From positions 155,772,044-155,836,043 of the forward strand of contig JBAIZL010000001.1 of assembly GCA_036971475.1 (NCBI GenBank): a stretch of DNA of 64,000 nt. Direction: 5' to 3'. The notes beneath the pieces were generated by a model. It made no database searches and had not been told where the DNA came from. It worked only from the letters and a program-made list of their open reading frames with translations. The stretch comes from Prosapia bicincta. Lineage: Eukaryota; Arthropoda; Insecta; Hemiptera; Cercopidae. Below, in pieces: positions 62,372 through 64,000 of this stretch (the stretch's first letter is position 1; every line of letters starts with the position of its first letter). The position numbers and the translations under genes were made by a program.

Positions 62372-62849
62372 TCTCCTAAACTGAAACAAACCTCACAATA
62401 CAGGTAAGAGAGTTGCATAACATTTATCTTAGGTAAATATATGCAGTTAATCAGTTTCATGCTTGACAGCACACATTGGCCTCGTTTTGTTTATATTTAA
62501 CAGCTGTTTTAACGGCGTCTGCTACACAGCAAATCAAATGTATAGATTCATAAATAATCGTAATTTCATGTTGTAGGTAAAATTTGAACACTGATCTACA
62601 ACCGTAATTAGCTAAATAGGTATTAGATCTGTTTAAACTATTTACATAAATGAAATTATTGTAGATGGAAATAATATGGTAATAATTGCCCAAATGCTAT
62701 CAAAAGTTTTTCTTACTCTTCTTATTCAAACATATTATTAACAAGAAACATTTCTTTGGAGGTGTGCATAACTTTTAAAATAAGTTTTACCTAACTTTCT
62801 CGAAAATTGCAAAATGTGAACCCTATATGTACCAACATACAACCACAGT

Positions 62850-63065
62850 AACCACGAAATACACGTAATCGTCTACACGAATACGAAAGGCCTATACATA
62901 AAAAGTATCCTGTTAGAATATAATTTGGTTTTCAAAAAATAATATAACTCGAATAATTACCGACATCAATTAATGACCGTCAGATAAAACCGACATCAAG
63001 AAATGGTTCAATATGTATGCATTGAACAATCTACGCCAAGTCTACGAATAATAGCGAACGAAATT
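62850..63065 (-). promoter_or_regulatory. CpG-rich patch upstream of mocos, probable promoter region
   Basis: This stretch has many CpG dinucleotides (ACGAAATACACGTAATCG, then TACGCC, TACGAA, AGCGAACG) in a background that is nearly CpG-free. It lies 480-700 bases upstream of the exon 1 ATG. In methylated insect genomes CpG is kept mostly at promoters, so it may contain the mocos start site. No TATA box was assigned. Confidence 0.4.
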
Positions 63066-63361
63066 GTGCTATCTTTACATTACCAATTCCTCCTCATCAC
63101 AAGATTTGTATCTGTTTTGAATAGCTTGTTTTACCATGCCTCAATATTACTAGAATAATAAATTTTTTCAAAATCAGCAAATACAATTATTGGTTATCTT
63201 CTAATTTATTTTTAGATTTAATTTAATGTTTATTCAGAAATTACAAAACAATTTATCTTAAGCACTTCATAAAGAAGACAAATTTAACTGAAAATGTTTT
63301 CAAATGGCCTATGAATTGAAAAACTTGCAGTTTTTGTGTTGTACATCTTGATGTTTTTTTA

Positions 63362-63585
63362 ATTTACTGCTATTGGTATCACTTGGTAAAAACCACTTCT
63401 TATTGATATTTCTTAGCAGACGCATTTCGCAATAGATAAGTGCATTGTTCAATGCCGTGTGTCTTGTCCATGACTCGCAGAACTGAACAATGCACTGATC
63501 TAGTGTAAAACGCGTCTGCTGAAGAATATCAGTAAGTAGTGGTTTTTTGTCAAGTGATACCAATAATAGTAAATAGTTTATCTGA
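63362..63585. repeat. Foldback element upstream of mocos
   Basis: TGCTATTGGTATCACTTGGT, AACCACTTCTTA and CAGACGCATTT recur inverted at 63480-63585 as AAACGCGTCTG, TAAGTAGTGG and CAAGTGATACCAATA. It lies about 1 kb upstream of the mocos ATG. Imperfect arms, no coding function. Confidence 0.8.
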
Positions 63586-64000
63586 TTAAAGAAAACAGTG
63601 GACAATCAAAAAATGTAGCCCCAACGAAGGATATTATTAGAAAGATAAAAAGTGTGTGTATAATATGTATTGACCTGAACAAGATTTTGTTTATTATTTG
63701 TGATATACACAGCAATTATGCTGTTAAATTGATAAAAATGCTTTCTTCAAAACTGTAAGAAACGCCAAGAAATTTTAATAAAAGTTTAGTGATATAAGAA
63801 ACATTCAAATTGAAGTTCACGTGAATAGTAGTCATTTCAGTGATTTTTCTAAAATCAAAAACAGAACCTCCTTGAAAATTACTAGTCACCATTTGTTAAA
63901 AAGTTTTAAACATATTGCAATTTAAACATATGGCAATATTGTATAGTAGAATCACTATAAGAAAAATCGCTAGGGTTATTGCGCGTTGGACAGAGCCACT
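63586..64000. other. Sequence upstream of mocos, no gene seen
   Basis: AT-rich. No exon or promoter motif of a divergent gene is evident before the window ends. Confidence 0.55.

Noticed and set aside
1..64000. CRISPR arrays, bacterial operons, rRNA and tRNA genes
   Set aside because: No spaced direct repeats, ribosome-binding-site gene clusters or cloverleaf with TTCGA-type arm were found. The window is clearly eukaryotic.

Overview
The window is eukaryotic nuclear DNA: strongly AT-rich, with spliced exons, long intronic and intergenic stretches, (TA)n microsatellites and many decayed transposons. The mix of elements (Penelope-like, Tigger/pogo, Tc1/mariner, piggyBac, Jockey- and RTE-type LINEs) and the sequence of the one clear gene suggest an arthropod, most likely an insect with a large repeat-rich genome. 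The exact lineage cannot be fixed from the sequence alone.

One host gene dominates. A molybdenum cofactor sulfurase (MOCOS, maroon-like in Drosophila) lies on the minus strand from the ATG at 62371 to the stop at 19325. I resolved 14 coding exons by hand. They sum to 2517 nt (838 codons plus stop), keep one reading frame throughout and show every expected landmark: the YLDH N-terminus, the PLP-binding LDAA and SFYK motifs, the [11 protein letters not shown] cysteine motif, the MOSC N-terminal FIYPVKSC motif and the MOSC GPCGRC motif. Twelve introns use GT-AG sites. Intron 4 needs a GC-AG pair to keep the frame. The gene spans about 43 kb for 2.5 kb of coding sequence because its introns are full of mobile elements. 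A CpG-rich patch at 62850-63065 is the likely promoter region.

Layout. 1-19300 is flanking sequence downstream of mocos. It holds an RTE-type LINE relic (2.1-4.6 kb), a 630-bp terminal-inverted-repeat element (6.4-7.0 kb), a Penelope-derived hairpin (7.35-7.57 kb), a CpG-rich patch (8.6-8.8 kb), a mariner relic (9.5-10.56 kb), an acidic exon-like frame (11.58-11.76 kb), two more Penelope-type terminal repeats (13.1 and 13.9 kb), a coiled-coil frame split by a LINE with RT and RNase H that has a visible target-site duplication (14.2-16.7 kb), and a Tigger element (16.83-19.31 kb). The mocos introns carry further elements. Intron 13 has a mariner relic and a piggyBac-type shell filled with Penelope material. 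Intron 12 has a partial tandem copy of exon 13 broken by a pogo-type MITE. Introns 10, 11, 3 and 2 have Penelope elements. Intron 8 has two TTAA-flanked MITEs and a 2.37-kb Tigger. Intron 6 has a second Tigger relic, and intron 5 a Jockey-type relic.

The most coherent signal beyond the gene is the Penelope-like material. Several families are present. Terminal repeats of most of them also occur alone as palindromes (head-to-head hairpins), often joined to (TA)n tracts. One copy, at 57.87-57.90 kb, keeps a well-formed hammerhead-ribozyme core. I see no wholly new type of biological system here. I also see no bacterial-type operons, CRISPR arrays, rRNA or tRNA genes.
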